Notes: generated by a model from the letters alone, not told the origin. 64,000 bases of DNA from Affinundibacterium flavidum (GCF_014284175.1 NZ_JACOGA010000002.1:124001-188000), one strand, 5' to 3'; numbered from the stretch's first letter, positions 1 to 9,227 are shown. Made by a program: numbers and translations.

Positions 1-156
1 AAGCTTTTTTAATGCAAGAGCGATTAAATATTGTTTAGAATCATTTGTAGAGTAATAAAGATTTATTATGCTTTCATGGCTAGCTAAGATCAGAGTCTGG
101 AAGCTCGCCAAGCCTATCGCTGGAATAACATCAAATGCATCATTTTTTTCAAATGC

Positions 157-191
157 TTAAGTCGCTCGAATAAGACATTCGAGCGACTTAA
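157..191. terminator. Perfect 15-bp hairpin, possible terminator of an upstream gene
   Basis: Two 15-base arms at 157-171 and 177-191 are exact reverse complements around a 5-base loop. No clean T run follows on the plus strand (TTAATTAAT), so it may end transcription of a gene left of the window or act as an operator for the MCP at 255. No gene is visible in 1-156. Confidence 0.45.
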
Positions 192-227
192 TTAATGCGA
201 CGAATGCAACGAATGCAACCAACGCAA
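192..227. repeat. Imperfect 9-bp tandem repeat
   Basis: Four 9-base units follow the hairpin directly: TTAATGCGA, CGAATGCAA twice, then CCAACGCAA. The array lies 28 bases upstream of the MCP start and belongs to the set of short intergenic arrays seen throughout the window. Confidence 0.7.
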
Positions 228-254
228 CGGAAACATCACTTAGGATGAGTAATT

Positions 255-1406
255 ATGCAAAGAGATTTTTTTCGTCAACCAAGCTTTGTTTATCTCGCTG
301 GATTTATTAGTATTGCCGCTGCACTGACACTGGCTTGGCGACAAGCTAGCTTGATCAACTTTTCTATCTTTGCGCTAGCGGCAATTGCGGTTAGCTTATT
401 GGTGCTTAGCCTGCTACGTAGCATTGCGATTGAAAATGCCAATGAGGCCAGCACCGAACGATTTAGCGATGATGCGAATACCGTCAATGCTTTGCGCGAC
501 TTGCTCACGAATGTATTGCCGTTGTGGGAAGCACACGTAGATACAGTCAAAAATCAATCCGAAACATCGGTGCAAGATTTACTCAATAGCTTTTCATCCA
601 TGGTAACTGCTTTAGACAAAGCGGGGTTTGAGGGAGCGAGCAACATAGACATCCACAATGCGCCGAAAAGCGATGTGACGATCACCTTACTGCAGTTATG
701 CAAGAAAGAGCTTGCTCCGCTGGTCAATTCCTTGACGCATATGATAGAGAGCAAAGATGAATTACTAGCCTGCATCCGCGATTTAGCTAAGTCAACAGGT
801 GACATGAATAGTATGGCACAGGAAGTTGGGCAAATCGCTGCGCAGACCAATCTGTTAGCAATCAATGCAGCGATCGAGGCGGCACGGGTCGGGATACAGG
901 GACGCGGTTTCGCAGTTGTAGCAGATGAAGTACGAAAGCTCTCACACCTTTCCGCCGAGACTGGTAAGCGCATGACTGAGAGAGTTAGCCATATTGCCAA
1001 CGTCACCAAAGTCGCCTTAGCGACTGCGGATCGTTCCGCAATTCAAGACAAGAAAATTCTTGAACTTTCTGGTGAAGTGGTACGCGATGTTCTGTCACAT
1101 GTAGAAACCTTGGGCGACTCCGCTGAAGAGATGCGCCATCATGGGAATGTGATACGGAGTGACATAGAAAGCCTGTTGGTTTCACTACAATTTCAAGATA
1201 GGATTAGCCAGATTTTGGAAGTAGTACGCAATGATATGACCAAGTTCGAACAACTAGCACAAGACCTGCCACAGGTTGCGCTCCCACGCACCGAGGATTG
1301 GCTGGAAGAACTGAAGAATACCTATACGATGGAAGATGAACTCCGTCGTCACAATGGCTCGCGGCAAGATAGTGCGGCACAAGAATCGGATATCACCTTT
1401 TTCTAA
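255..1406 (+). CDS. Methyl-accepting chemotaxis-type signalling protein without periplasmic domain
   Basis: This 383-residue protein has two hydrophobic segments close together (about residues 11-28 and 34-54), so almost nothing is exposed in the periplasm. It then has a cytoplasmic coiled-coil signalling domain whose hairpin tip lies at residues 192-222 (AAQTNLLAINAAIEAARVG and [12 protein letters not shown]), the CheA/CheW contact region of MCPs. There is no recognisable HAMP domain. An AGGATGAG ribosome site sits a few bases before the ATG. It probably signals from an intracellular or membrane-sensed cue to a chemotaxis-like kinase. The hybrid kinase gene follows, so a shared signalling role is possible. 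The family call is secure; the ligand and output are unknown. Confidence 0.9.
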   Translation: MQRDFFRQPSFVYLAGFISIAAALTLAWRQASLINFSIFALAAIAVSLLVLSLLRSIAIENANEASTERFSDDANTVNALRDLLTNVLPLWEAHVDTVKNQSETSVQDLLNSFSSMVTALDKAGFEGASNIDIHNAPKSDVTITLLQLCKKELAPLVNSLTHMIESKDELLACIRDLAKSTGDMNSMAQEVGQIAAQTNLLAINAAIEAARVGIQGRGFAVVADEVRKLSHLSAETGKRMTERVSHIANVTKVALATADRSAIQDKKILELSGEVVRDVLSHVETLGDSAEEMRHHGNVIRSDIESLLVSLQFQDRISQILEVVRNDMTKFEQLAQDLPQVALPRTEDWLEELKNTYTMEDELRRHNGSRQDSAAQESDITFF

Positions 1407-1560
1407 TGCGTCTATCTGGTCAACCCGCACTCATTGTCAACATTTGATCATTCTCAGGTTTTCGATACGGTAAATCATATAGCAGGAAAAGTTGAGATTT
1501 GAACTCAATGATATTACCGCCGAAAAATTGTCCATCCATCATGCTACTACGGAGTTTTCA

Positions 1561-4500
1561 ATGTGGTCTCCATTGAATAAACCAAGAATCCTGATTGTAG
1601 AAAGCGATGAGTTAGTAGCGATTTTTGTGCAATTGAAGCTGGAATTGTTTGGTTATCAGGCGGTAGGGCAAACCAATTCAGGAGAAAAAGCTATCCAATT
1701 GACTGGTGAGCTTAAGCCAGACCTTATCTTGATGGATACCCAACTGTCTGGCGATTTGGATGGAGTCGCCACGGCGGAAGCTATACGCGCACAATTTTCA
1801 TTACCGGTGATTTTTTTGACCGGAAAGAACAATGTAGATTCACTGGAACAGTCCAATCATTCCAACTCATTCACCTACATTACTAAGCCATTTTCCGATC
1901 AGGAATTACGCACAGTAATAGAAATGGCGCTCTACAAGCATCAAGCCGAAACCAAGTTGCAAATAAGTGATCTTGCGCTCAAAGCGATTTCTCAGGGTGT
2001 CATTGTGGCTACCCCAGATAATAAAATCGTCTCAGTTAACGACGCTTTTACACAGCAGACTGGCTACAGCATACAAGAGATATTCGGAAAAACTTGTCGC
2101 CTACTACAAGGACCACTAACCAACCCAGCGACCGTTGCTGCAATCAGAATAGCACTAGACCACGGTACGCCTTACTTCGGTGAAATTCTCAACTATCGCA
2201 AAGACAAGACGATTTTCTGGAATGAACTCACCATCACTCCGGCATTTGATGAACTCGGTCAGCTTACGCACTTTATTGGGATATCGCGTGATATCACAGA
2301 GAGAAAAAATACTTTAGAGGCTTTGCGCCAGAGCGAACATGATTTGCTAGAAGCGGAACGTTCAACGCATGTAGGGCACTGGATCTGGGAAGCTAGCACC
2401 AATAAAATCAGTTGGTCTGACGAAATGAAGCGAATCTGGCAACGCGATCCGGCAGAGTTTGATGGCGATTTGTTTGAGATGATTAAACATACTGTCTATC
2501 CCGATGATCAGGCGATTGTCATTGCGACTTGCAAAGAAGCGTTCGAAGATAAAGAGGAATACGATCCGTTCGAATATAGAATATTTTTGCCAGATGGGAG
2601 TCTACGTACTATTTGGGCAAAGACCGGTCGTAAACAAATTGATGCACGTGGCAAAATCATTCGCCAAACTGGCACCGTACAAGACATCACTGAGCGCAAA
2701 CAGGCAGAAGATGAAAGGCGCATGAATCATGCCTTAATGGAGCAAGCGTTTGGCAGCTCTCCAATTGGCATGGCTTTAATCGACATAGAAGGAAAATTCC
2801 TGCGAGTCAATCGCGTTCTGTGTGACATGTTTGGATATCAGGATATAGAGTTGCTCAATCAAGAGGCGAACAAGTTCGCTCATCCTGATGATGTCAGCCA
2901 AGACAAACAGCTCATCTTGCAGCTCTTGCATGGTGAAATTGAACGTTATGAAGTTCATAAACGTTTTTTTCACAAAGACGGTACGCTGGTATGGCTACAA
3001 GTTAATGCATCATTGGTTCGTGATGCCTTAGGAGCACCTGTTAATTTTGTAACGCAAATTCAAGATATTACTCAACGCTTACTCGCAGAGGCTCAGCTCA
3101 ATCAGCTCTCACAAGCTGTTGAACAAAGCACCGAGGCCATCATCATTACCGATGTCATTGGCAAGATAGAGTATGTCAACGACACCTTCGTCAAGAAATC
3201 TGGTTTCAGCAAATTAGATGCCATCGGACACTATCCTAACATCCTCAATTCAGGGCAAACGCCTGCCGAAACATTTTCGCAATTGTGGAAAACAATCAGG
3301 GCTGGTGACACCTGGAAAGGTGAACTGATAAATCGCCGCAAAGATGGTTCAATTTCTATCGAATACGCAACGATTTCACCGTTACGCCAGGCTGATGGCA
3401 GTATCTCCCATTTTGTTTCGACACAAGAAGATATCAACGAAAAGAAAAAACTCGGAGAAGAATTAGAAAAACATCGTCACCACCTAGAAGAGTTAGTTGA
3501 TAGCCGAACTAAAGAATTGGCAATAGCACGCCAACTCGCGGAAGCAGCAAACCAAGCGAAGAGCAATTTCATTGCCAACATGAGTCATGAAATTCGCACA
3601 CCGATGAATGGCGTTTTGGGAATGACGTATTTGGCTTTAGGAGGAGTGACCGATCCCAAACAAAGAGACTATCTGGAAAAAATTCACTTATCTGGCCAGC
3701 ACTTACTGCATATCGTTGATGACATCCTAGACTTCTCCAAAATCGAAGCAGGAAAAATGCACTTGGAAGCCATCGACTTTAGCTTAAACGAGTTAATGAA
3801 AAAATTGACCATTATGGTCAATACCAAGGCTGCGGGCAGACAACTAAAATTACACATAGAGATTGGCGAAGATGTACCGCGGCAGATGCATGGCGACCCG
3901 CTCCGCCTGAGTCAAATACTCATCAACTACACCAACAATGCGATCAAGTTTACTGAGCATGGTGAAATTCGAATTCGCGTTCGCGTACTCAAAGAAACAC
4001 CATCTGGTTGGCTGATCAAATTTGAAGTCTCCGATTCTGGCATAGGCATGAGTGAGGATCAACAGAGCAAAATGTTTCGTTCGTTCGAGCAGGCAGATGG
4101 CTCCACCACGCGCAAATATGGCGGCACCGGTTTAGGTTTGGCTATCAGTAAAGAATTGGCGATATTAATGGGCGGAGAAGTGGGTGTGCAGAGTCGCTTA
4201 GGTCAAGGCAGCACATTCTGGTTCACTGCACTGCTGGAACAGATAAAGGGGCCGCCATTACCAATTGAACAAATCAAAGAATATCAACATGGACTCGACG
4301 ACTTAAAGCGACTGGCGCAAAACCAAGATATTTGCATTTTGTTGGTCGACGATAACGATTTCAATCAACAGGTAGGAAGTGAACTATTGAAAGTTGCTGG
4401 CTGTGAAGTCATGACTGCAGAAGACGGTCAGCAAGCGCTCGATGTACTTGCGCAAGCAAAAGAAAAAATCAACTGCGTGTTAATGGATATTCAAATGCCA

Positions 4501-6387
4501 GTCATGGATGGATTGGAAGCGACTCGTCATATTCGCGCAAATCCAGAATATCTTCATATTCCAGTCATCGCGATCACCGCAAACGCGATGAATCAGGACC
4601 GCATCCAATGCCTCTCCGTCGGCATGAATGATTTCATCGCAAAACCATTTACACCAGATTTGCTTTACGCGACGGTTTTTCGCTGGCTAGGTCAAGCCAA
4701 TCCAGAAGTCTCAGTGGCACCCGAAGAGCCGGCGTCGACAAATCAGGACGAGGTGCCAACTGCCACCAACCACGTCGCGATAGATTTAAGCGTACTGGCT
4801 AATTTAGTTGGAAACTCACCCGAAAAAATTGGTAAATTCGCCAAAAAATTTGTGGACTCAGTCAAAGCAGGCTTGCTTGAAATTCGGCAATTGCAAACCG
4901 ACAAAGACTTACCCGGACTTAGTGCCATAGGCCATCGCCTAAAATCCAGCGCACGCACCGTAGGCGCGATGCAATTTGGCGAACTTTGCCAAGAACTAGA
5001 GAAATTAAAAGACGGTGGAAGCCTTGAGCAAGCTGACCCTATCATAGAGCGTTTGCATACGATTTTTCAACAAGTGGAAGATGAAGTCGAAGCATATTTA
5101 CATCCGCCGGCAGTGGTTGATTTCTCTCTAGCGACACATGCGGCAGATACGGTCGTTGAACAAATTAAGCAATTAAGAATCAAGTCCAATCTGCACGTCT
5201 TGGTGTTAGAAGATGATCCTGCGGATTTGGAACTCGTCTGCAATACTTTGCGCAAATTAGGTGTGTCGCAGATTTCCGCATGCTCTGAAGGGCATCAAGG
5301 CCTTGCAGTCTTGCGAACCTATGAGCCAGATGTATTGATTTGTGATTTGACTTTACCAGGGATGGATGGCATCAGCTTTTTGCGTATAACTTCAGAAAAC
5401 TCCTACAAAGGCGGCATTATCCTATTGACCTCTGTCGATAAGAGCGTCATGAAAGCAGCAGAAAATCTCGTCAAAGCATATGGACTAAATTTGCTGGCAT
5501 CGCTACAAAAACCCGTATCAGAGGGCGATCTCTACGTAGCCCTTGGCAAGCAAGCAATCTCCCCGTCCAACAGAATGGCCAAACGCAAAGTGCCATCACT
5601 CAGCTTACATGATCTACAGACCGGCTTAGTCGAAGGCGCTTTAGAAATATTCTATCAACCCAAAGTTTCCATTAGAACGGGTAAGGTCATCGGGGCAGAA
5701 TGCCTAGCTCGTTGGCGCCACCCCGGTCGCGGCCTATTAGGGCCAGACGCATTTATTTCGACGATGGAAAAGCACGGCATGATAGATGAAGTCAGCAAAT
5801 TAATTCTCGAAATCAGTGCGGCTCAGCTACGCAAATGGTATAGCCAAGGACATCAGCTCAAATTGGCAGTCAATGTTTCTATAGATAACTTAAATCAACT
5901 CGATCTACCAGAGCAATTCGAGGCCATATTGCAGGCGGTGGGAATCCGCCCTTCCCAATTCATACTCGAATTAACCGAGACCCGATTAATGGAAAATCTC
6001 ACTGTCAGCTTGGAAATCTTGACGCGCTTACGCTTAAAAGGATTTGGTTTATCCATCGATGATTTCGGAACCGGCTTTTCAACCATGGAAAACCTTAAAC
6101 AACTACCATTTACCGAACTCAAAATTGACCGCGCCTTTGTCAATGGCGCATTTCATGATGAAGCATCTGAAGCCATTTTGAATTCAAGCATACAATTAGG
6201 AAAAATATTTGATCTAAATCTGGTTGCCGAGGGCGTAGAAACACAGCAGGACTGGGATCTGATCGCAGATTCTGGCTGTGATGAGGCTCAAGGATACTTT
6301 ATCGCCCAACCGATGCCAGCAGAAAATTTCATCGAATGGAAGACAAAGTGGGAGAGAAAGACACTGAAAACGAATACTTCGCACTAA
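1561..6387 (+). CDS. Hybrid sensor histidine kinase / EAL phosphodiesterase with LOV-like PAS, three receivers and HPt
   Basis: Numbered from the ATG at 1561, the domains are: receiver 7-125 (Asp59); PAS 136-247 with a LOV-like core GKTCRLLQG (Cys179); three more PAS domains to about 627; HisKA (His676 in the MSHEIRTPMNG box); HATPase with N box, DSGIGM and GGTGLGLA; receiver (Asp976); HPt (His1125); receiver (Asp1262); and EAL 1350-1595. The EAL keeps Glu1380 (AECLARW), NVS, ELTE, DDFGTG, KID and AEGVE, so active c-di-GMP hydrolysis is likely. There is no transmembrane segment, so it is cytosolic. A TTG at 1492 would add 23 residues; the ATG is preferred because GGAG lies 6 bases upstream and the first receiver starts right after it. 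A complete His-Asp-His-Asp relay in one chain ending in a phosphodiesterase is inferred. Confidence 0.93.
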   Translation: MWSPLNKPRILIVESDELVAIFVQLKLELFGYQAVGQTNSGEKAIQLTGELKPDLILMDTQLSGDLDGVATAEAIRAQFSLPVIFLTGKNNVDSLEQSNHSNSFTYITKPFSDQELRTVIEMALYKHQAETKLQISDLALKAISQGVIVATPDNKIVSVNDAFTQQTGYSIQEIFGKTCRLLQGPLTNPATVAAIRIALDHGTPYFGEILNYRKDKTIFWNELTITPAFDELGQLTHFIGISRDITERKNTLEALRQSEHDLLEAERSTHVGHWIWEASTNKISWSDEMKRIWQRDPAEFDGDLFEMIKHTVYPDDQAIVIATCKEAFEDKEEYDPFEYRIFLPDGSLRTIWAKTGRKQIDARGKIIRQTGTVQDITERKQAEDERRMNHALMEQAFGSSPIGMALIDIEGKFLRVNRVLCDMFGYQDIELLNQEANKFAHPDDVSQDKQLILQLLHGEIERYEVHKRFFHKDGTLVWLQVNASLVRDALGAPVNFVTQIQDITQRLLAEAQLNQLSQAVEQSTEAIIITDVIGKIEYVNDTFVKKSGFSKLDAIGHYPNILNSGQTPAETFSQLWKTIRAGDTWKGELINRRKDGSISIEYATISPLRQADGSISHFVSTQEDINEKKKLGEELEKHRHHLEELVDSRTKELAIARQLAEAANQAKSNFIANMSHEIRTPMNGVLGMTYLALGGVTDPKQRDYLEKIHLSGQHLLHIVDDILDFSKIEAGKMHLEAIDFSLNELMKKLTIMVNTKAAGRQLKLHIEIGEDVPRQMHGDPLRLSQILINYTNNAIKFTEHGEIRIRVRVLKETPSGWLIKFEVSDSGIGMSEDQQSKMFRSFEQADGSTTRKYGGTGLGLAISKELAILMGGEVGVQSRLGQGSTFWFTALLEQIKGPPLPIEQIKEYQHGLDDLKRLAQNQDICILLVDDNDFNQQVGSELLKVAGCEVMTAEDGQQALDVLAQAKEKINCVLMDIQMPVMDGLEATRHIRANPEYLHIPVIAITANAMNQDRIQCLSVGMNDFIAKPFTPDLLYATVFRWLGQANPEVSVAPEEPASTNQDEVPTATNHVAIDLSVLANLVGNSPEKIGKFAKKFVDSVKAGLLEIRQLQTDKDLPGLSAIGHRLKSSARTVGAMQFGELCQELEKLKDGGSLEQADPIIERLHTIFQQVEDEVEAYLHPPAVVDFSLATHAADTVVEQIKQLRIKSNLHVLVLEDDPADLELVCNTLRKLGVSQISACSEGHQGLAVLRTYEPDVLICDLTLPGMDGISFLRITSENSYKGGIILLTSVDKSVMKAAENLVKAYGLNLLASLQKPVSEGDLYVALGKQAISPSNRMAKRKVPSLSLHDLQTGLVEGALEIFYQPKVSIRTGKVIGAECLARWRHPGRGLLGPDAFISTMEKHGMIDEVSKLILEISAAQLRKWYSQGHQLKLAVNVSIDNLNQLDLPEQFEAILQAVGIRPSQFILELTETRLMENLTVSLEILTRLRLKGFGLSIDDFGTGFSTMENLKQLPFTELKIDRAFVNGAFHDEASEAILNSSIQLGKIFDLNLVAEGVETQQDWDLIADSGCDEAQGYFIAQPMPAENFIEWKTKWERKTLKTNTSH

Positions 6388-6461
6388 GCGATCACGCGAT
6401 TCGCCCGACAAACTACCGCGCTAAACTGAAAGCGAAAGATAGACTAATAAAAGATGTGTAG

Positions 6462-6488
6462 CAAAGATTTTAAGTCATCAAATCTTTG
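6462..6488. other. Weak 9-bp hairpin after the hybrid kinase
   Basis: Arms CAAAGATTT (6462-6470) and AAATCTTTG (6480-6488) pair around a 9-base loop. No T run follows, so termination of the kinase transcript is only a possibility. Confidence 0.3.
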
Positions 6489-6610
6489 TTGCCCTCTTGC
6501 ACAAATTATCACCAAAGTATCTTCAAAGAAATATGGGAAATCTGGCACAATAGATTTCTCTTGGTAGCACTAAGAAGTTGATGACCTCTTCAATCTGAAA
6601 TTTTGCAATT

Positions 6611-6626
6611 AGGCACGATATTTGCA
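6611..6626 (+). promoter_or_regulatory. Sigma-54 (RpoN) promoter for the stand-alone receiver
   Basis: The sequence AGGCACGATATTTGCA carries the GG of the -24 element at 6612-6613 and the GC of the -12 element at 6624-6625, with the exact RpoN spacing, and GGCAC and TTGCA match the consensus. The start site would fall near 6637, about 30 bases before the receiver ATG. An RpoN enhancer-binding activator is implied but none is encoded in the window. Confidence 0.75.
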
Positions 6627-6668
6627 TCGTTTATGTTCGATTGAAGACAAACTGAAAGGATATGAACT

Positions 6669-7067
6669 ATGCGTAAAAATTATGCGGATCTGAACGTACT
6701 AATAGTGGACGACGATGAATTTCAGGTGGAGTTTGTTTCAGATTTATTGCGTGAGTTAGGCATAAGCAATATAACGACTGCCGACGGTGGGAAGAAGGGT
6801 TTAGCGGCGTTTGATCGGGCATTAGTGAAACCGGATGTACTATTATGCGATATCCAAATGCCAGATATTGATGGATTTGAATTCATGAATGCCATGGGGG
6901 AAAGAAAATTCACCGGCGGAGTAATTTTAATGTCCGGCCAAGGTTCGCGCGTCTTGCACTCCGCATCCTTAGTTGCACAGTTATCTCGTCAAAATTTCCT
7001 TGGCAATATCGCCAAACCAGTCAGTAAAGAAGACTTGAAAGAGAAAATTCAACAGGTATTAGGCTAG
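6669..7067 (+). CDS. Single-domain response regulator (receiver only)
   Basis: The 132 residues form one receiver domain: acidic pair at LIVDDDEF, phospho-acceptor Asp in LLCDIQMPDIDG, the switch region at ILMSGQG, and the conserved Lys in IAKPVSKEDL. No output domain follows. It resembles the third receiver of the hybrid kinase (compare GGVILMSG with GGIILLTS, and KPVSKEDL with KPVSEGDL), suggesting that it arose from it or is phosphorylated by the same HPt. An AAGGA site lies before the ATG. Its own sigma-54 promoter separates its expression from the kinase gene. The partner is inferred, not shown. Confidence 0.9.
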   Translation: MRKNYADLNVLIVDDDEFQVEFVSDLLRELGISNITTADGGKKGLAAFDRALVKPDVLLCDIQMPDIDGFEFMNAMGERKFTGGVILMSGQGSRVLHSASLVAQLSRQNFLGNIAKPVSKEDLKEKIQQVLG

Positions 7068-7114
7068 ATGACATTCTTAAATACACGAAGTCGACAACAG
7101 CGCACAAAATAAAG

Positions 7115-7142
7115 GCCGACAGGGGCTTTTACTTATGTCGGC
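7115..7142. other. Hairpin after the response regulator
   Basis: Arms GCCGACA (7115-7121) and TGTCGGC (7136-7142) flank a 14-base loop that includes CTTTTA. It may be a weak terminator for the response regulator. Confidence 0.35.
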
Positions 7143-7221
7143 TAAAAGCGCTTAGGGCTGATATCCAACACCGCCACAGATATCGAAGTACTAGGACTTT
7201 GTTGCTGCATATTTGCCTTAT

Positions 7222-7254
7222 AATGCCCGCAAATTCTTTGTGGGCATTTTTTAT
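7222..7254 (+). terminator. Rho-independent terminator overlapped by a TATAAT box
   Basis: A 10-bp stem (7222-7231 with 7239-7248, one G-T wobble) around a 7-base loop is followed by TTTTTATT, a strong intrinsic terminator. A perfect -10 box TATAAT (7219-7224) overlaps its left foot with only a poor -35. If that promoter serves the symporter at 7293, the hairpin would lie at the very start of the transcript. Confidence 0.75.
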
Positions 7255-7292
7255 TCTATTTCTTATTTTATCGACCTATTTTCTCTACCTCC

Positions 7293-8714
7293 ATGAATAC
7301 TCTATTTTGGCTAGTCGTACTGTATTGGGTGATCTCTGTTGGACTTGGACTGTACGCCGCGCGCTTCGTCAATAACTCAAAAGATTTCGCGGTCGCTGGC
7401 CGATCCTTGCCTATGTATATCGTCACTGCTACGGTATTCGCTACCTGGTTTGGTTCAGAAACGGTCTTAGGAATTTCCTCAACATTCGTCAAGGAAGGAT
7501 TGAAAGGTGTCGTTGCTGACCCTTTTGGATCCTCTCTCTGTCTGATCTTTGTCGGCTTATTTTTTGCCCGCCCACTGTACAAAATGAACTTGCTGACCAT
7601 AGGCGATTATTACAAAGCCAAATATGGTCGCACGGTCGAAGTCTTAGTCTCACTCTGTATTGTGGTGTCTTACCTGGGTTGGGTCGCTGCTCAAATCAAG
7701 GCGCTAGGATTAGTATTTAGTGTTGTCTCTGGCGGTGCAATTGATATGAATACAGGCATGATCATCGGTGCAGGTAGTGTTTTGATCTACACCTTGATGG
7801 GCGGTATGTGGTCGGTGGCGATCACCGATTTCTTGCAAATGATCATCATTATGGTCGGCATGATGTATATGGGCTGGGAAGTGTCGAATATGGTTGGCGG
7901 TGCTGGCACTGTCATCAGCCACGCCGTGAATGCCGGGAAAATGGAATTCTGGCCTGCGCCCACGACGCGCGAAGTTTTGTGGTTCTTCGCTGCCTGGATC
8001 ACTATGATGTTGGGTTCGATTCCACAGCAAGACGTCTTTCAGCGGGTCGCCTCAGCCAAATCTGAAAACGCCGCCGCCAATTCTGCAGTGCTTGGCGGTA
8101 GCTTATATTTCTTATTCGCCTTCATCCCTATGTTTTTGGCATATTCCGCGACGCTGATTGATCCTGACATGGTGACCAAACTCATCGGTACCGATCCACA
8201 AATGATCTTACCAACCTTGATCATGACCAAGATGCCTTTGTTTGCACAAGTCATGTTCTTTGGTGCCCTACTGTCTGCCATTAAGAGCTGCGCTAGCGCA
8301 ACTTTGCTCGCCCCTTCTGTTACTTTTTCTGAAAACATCTTAAAGCCATTTTTCCCCAAACAGTCTGACAAACAATTCTTGTTCATGATGCGGGTAGTGG
8401 TGTTGATTTTCACGGCAATCGTCACCTTATTTGCCATGAATACCGAAGCAAGTATCTACAAAATGGTCGAAAATGCCTACAAAGTGACGCTAGTTGCTGC
8501 CTTCGTGCCTTTGGCATTTGGCTTGTACTGGAAACCAGCAACGCAACAAGGTGCTTTATTGTCAATTATTTTAGGATTAAGCTCTTGGATCATGTTAGAA
8601 ATAAACGCCCCTGAAGACTTTTGGCCGCCACAATTGGTCGGCATCCTGATGAGTCTGGCGGGCATGTTCTTAGGATCTTTGTTGCCACAATTCAAACGCC
8701 AACAAGCAATTTAA
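7293..8714 (+). CDS. Sodium:solute symporter (SSS family)
   Basis: The 473-residue inner-membrane protein has about 13 hydrophobic segments and the SSS signature near the N-terminus (NSKDFAVAGRSLPMYIV, then ATWFGSETVLG). It should couple sodium entry to uptake of an organic solute. Proline, pantothenate, and other organic acids are all family substrates, and the sequence does not choose between them. No clear Shine-Dalgarno precedes the ATG, so the start is taken from the family-typical N-terminus. It stands alone, between a terminator at 7222 and another at 8729. Confidence 0.88.
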   Translation: MNTLFWLVVLYWVISVGLGLYAARFVNNSKDFAVAGRSLPMYIVTATVFATWFGSETVLGISSTFVKEGLKGVVADPFGSSLCLIFVGLFFARPLYKMNLLTIGDYYKAKYGRTVEVLVSLCIVVSYLGWVAAQIKALGLVFSVVSGGAIDMNTGMIIGAGSVLIYTLMGGMWSVAITDFLQMIIIMVGMMYMGWEVSNMVGGAGTVISHAVNAGKMEFWPAPTTREVLWFFAAWITMMLGSIPQQDVFQRVASAKSENAAANSAVLGGSLYFLFAFIPMFLAYSATLIDPDMVTKLIGTDPQMILPTLIMTKMPLFAQVMFFGALLSAIKSCASATLLAPSVTFSENILKPFFPKQSDKQFLFMMRVVVLIFTAIVTLFAMNTEASIYKMVENAYKVTLVAAFVPLAFGLYWKPATQQGALLSIILGLSSWIMLEINAPEDFWPPQLVGILMSLAGMFLGSLLPQFKRQQAI

Positions 8715-8728
8715 GAAAATACACTGGC

Positions 8729-8767
8729 AAAATCGCTGATCTGCAGGTATCTGGCTCAGTGATTTTT
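8729..8767 (+). terminator. Rho-independent terminator after the symporter
   Basis: AAAATCGCTGA pairs with TCAGTGATTTT (one G-T wobble) and a T run ends the structure. Its T run overlaps the -35 box of the next promoter. Confidence 0.65.
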
Positions 8768-8795
8768 GTAAAAATCAAGGATAAACCGTTATAAT
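8766..8795 (+). promoter_or_regulatory. Sigma-70 promoter for the fmdB-like gene
   Basis: TTGTAA at 8766-8771 and TATAAT at 8790-8795 are separated by 18 bases, and the ATG follows 33 bases after the -10 box. It probably drives at least the FmdB and DUF502 genes. Confidence 0.65.
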
Positions 8796-8828
8796 TCAGG
8801 GTTTTACAAGTTTTCCTGAGGATAAAAA

Positions 8829-9227
8829 ATGCCTATCTATGCTTATCGCTGCGAGGGATGTGGCTTTGCCAAAGATGTGCTGCAAAAAATGTCGGAAGAC
8901 CCGCTCACGGTTTGCCCTGAATGCCAACAACCTAGCTTTAAAAAACAGGTCACTGCTGCGGGCTTTCAATTAAAAGGATCGGGATGGTATGTGACTGATT
9001 TCCGCGGTGGTAATGCGGGTGGCGCAGGTGCAAATACAGGTGCAGCGACGGGTGTAACGGCAAACAATGAGGGGAAATCAGGATCTGCCACCGCTACCGA
9101 AGCGAAAGACTCAAGCGCTGGTGCTGGTGTTAGTTCTGGTACAGGCACAAGCAGCGACAGTAGTTCCAGCACGAATTCCAGCACGAATGCCAATGCCAGC
9201 AGCACTAGCGAAAACAAAGCAGCCTAA
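8829..9227 (+). CDS. FmdB-family zinc-ribbon protein with low-complexity tail
   Basis: The first 60 residues form the small zinc ribbon of the FmdB/CxxC family (MPIYAYRCEGCG, then VCPECQQPSFKK: four cysteines in two CxxC pairs). The remaining 70 residues are almost only Gly, Ala, Ser, Thr and Asn, ending in poor repeats such as SSTNSSTNANASS. Its role is probably nucleic-acid or protein binding as a small regulatory protein; the exact function is unknown for the family. GAGGA lies before the ATG. In Burkholderiales this gene typically precedes the DUF502 gene and aspS, as here. The unusually long tail is probably disordered. Confidence 0.88.
   Translation: MPIYAYRCEGCGFAKDVLQKMSEDPLTVCPECQQPSFKKQVTAAGFQLKGSGWYVTDFRGGNAGGAGANTGAATGVTANNEGKSGSATATEAKDSSAGAGVSSGTGTSSDSSSSTNSSTNANASSTSENKAA

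Noticed and set aside
1492..1560. TTG start adding 23 residues to the hybrid kinase
   Set aside because: The ATG at 1561 has a good GGAG site and lies directly before the first receiver; the TTG also has an AGGA, so it is kept as an alternative only.
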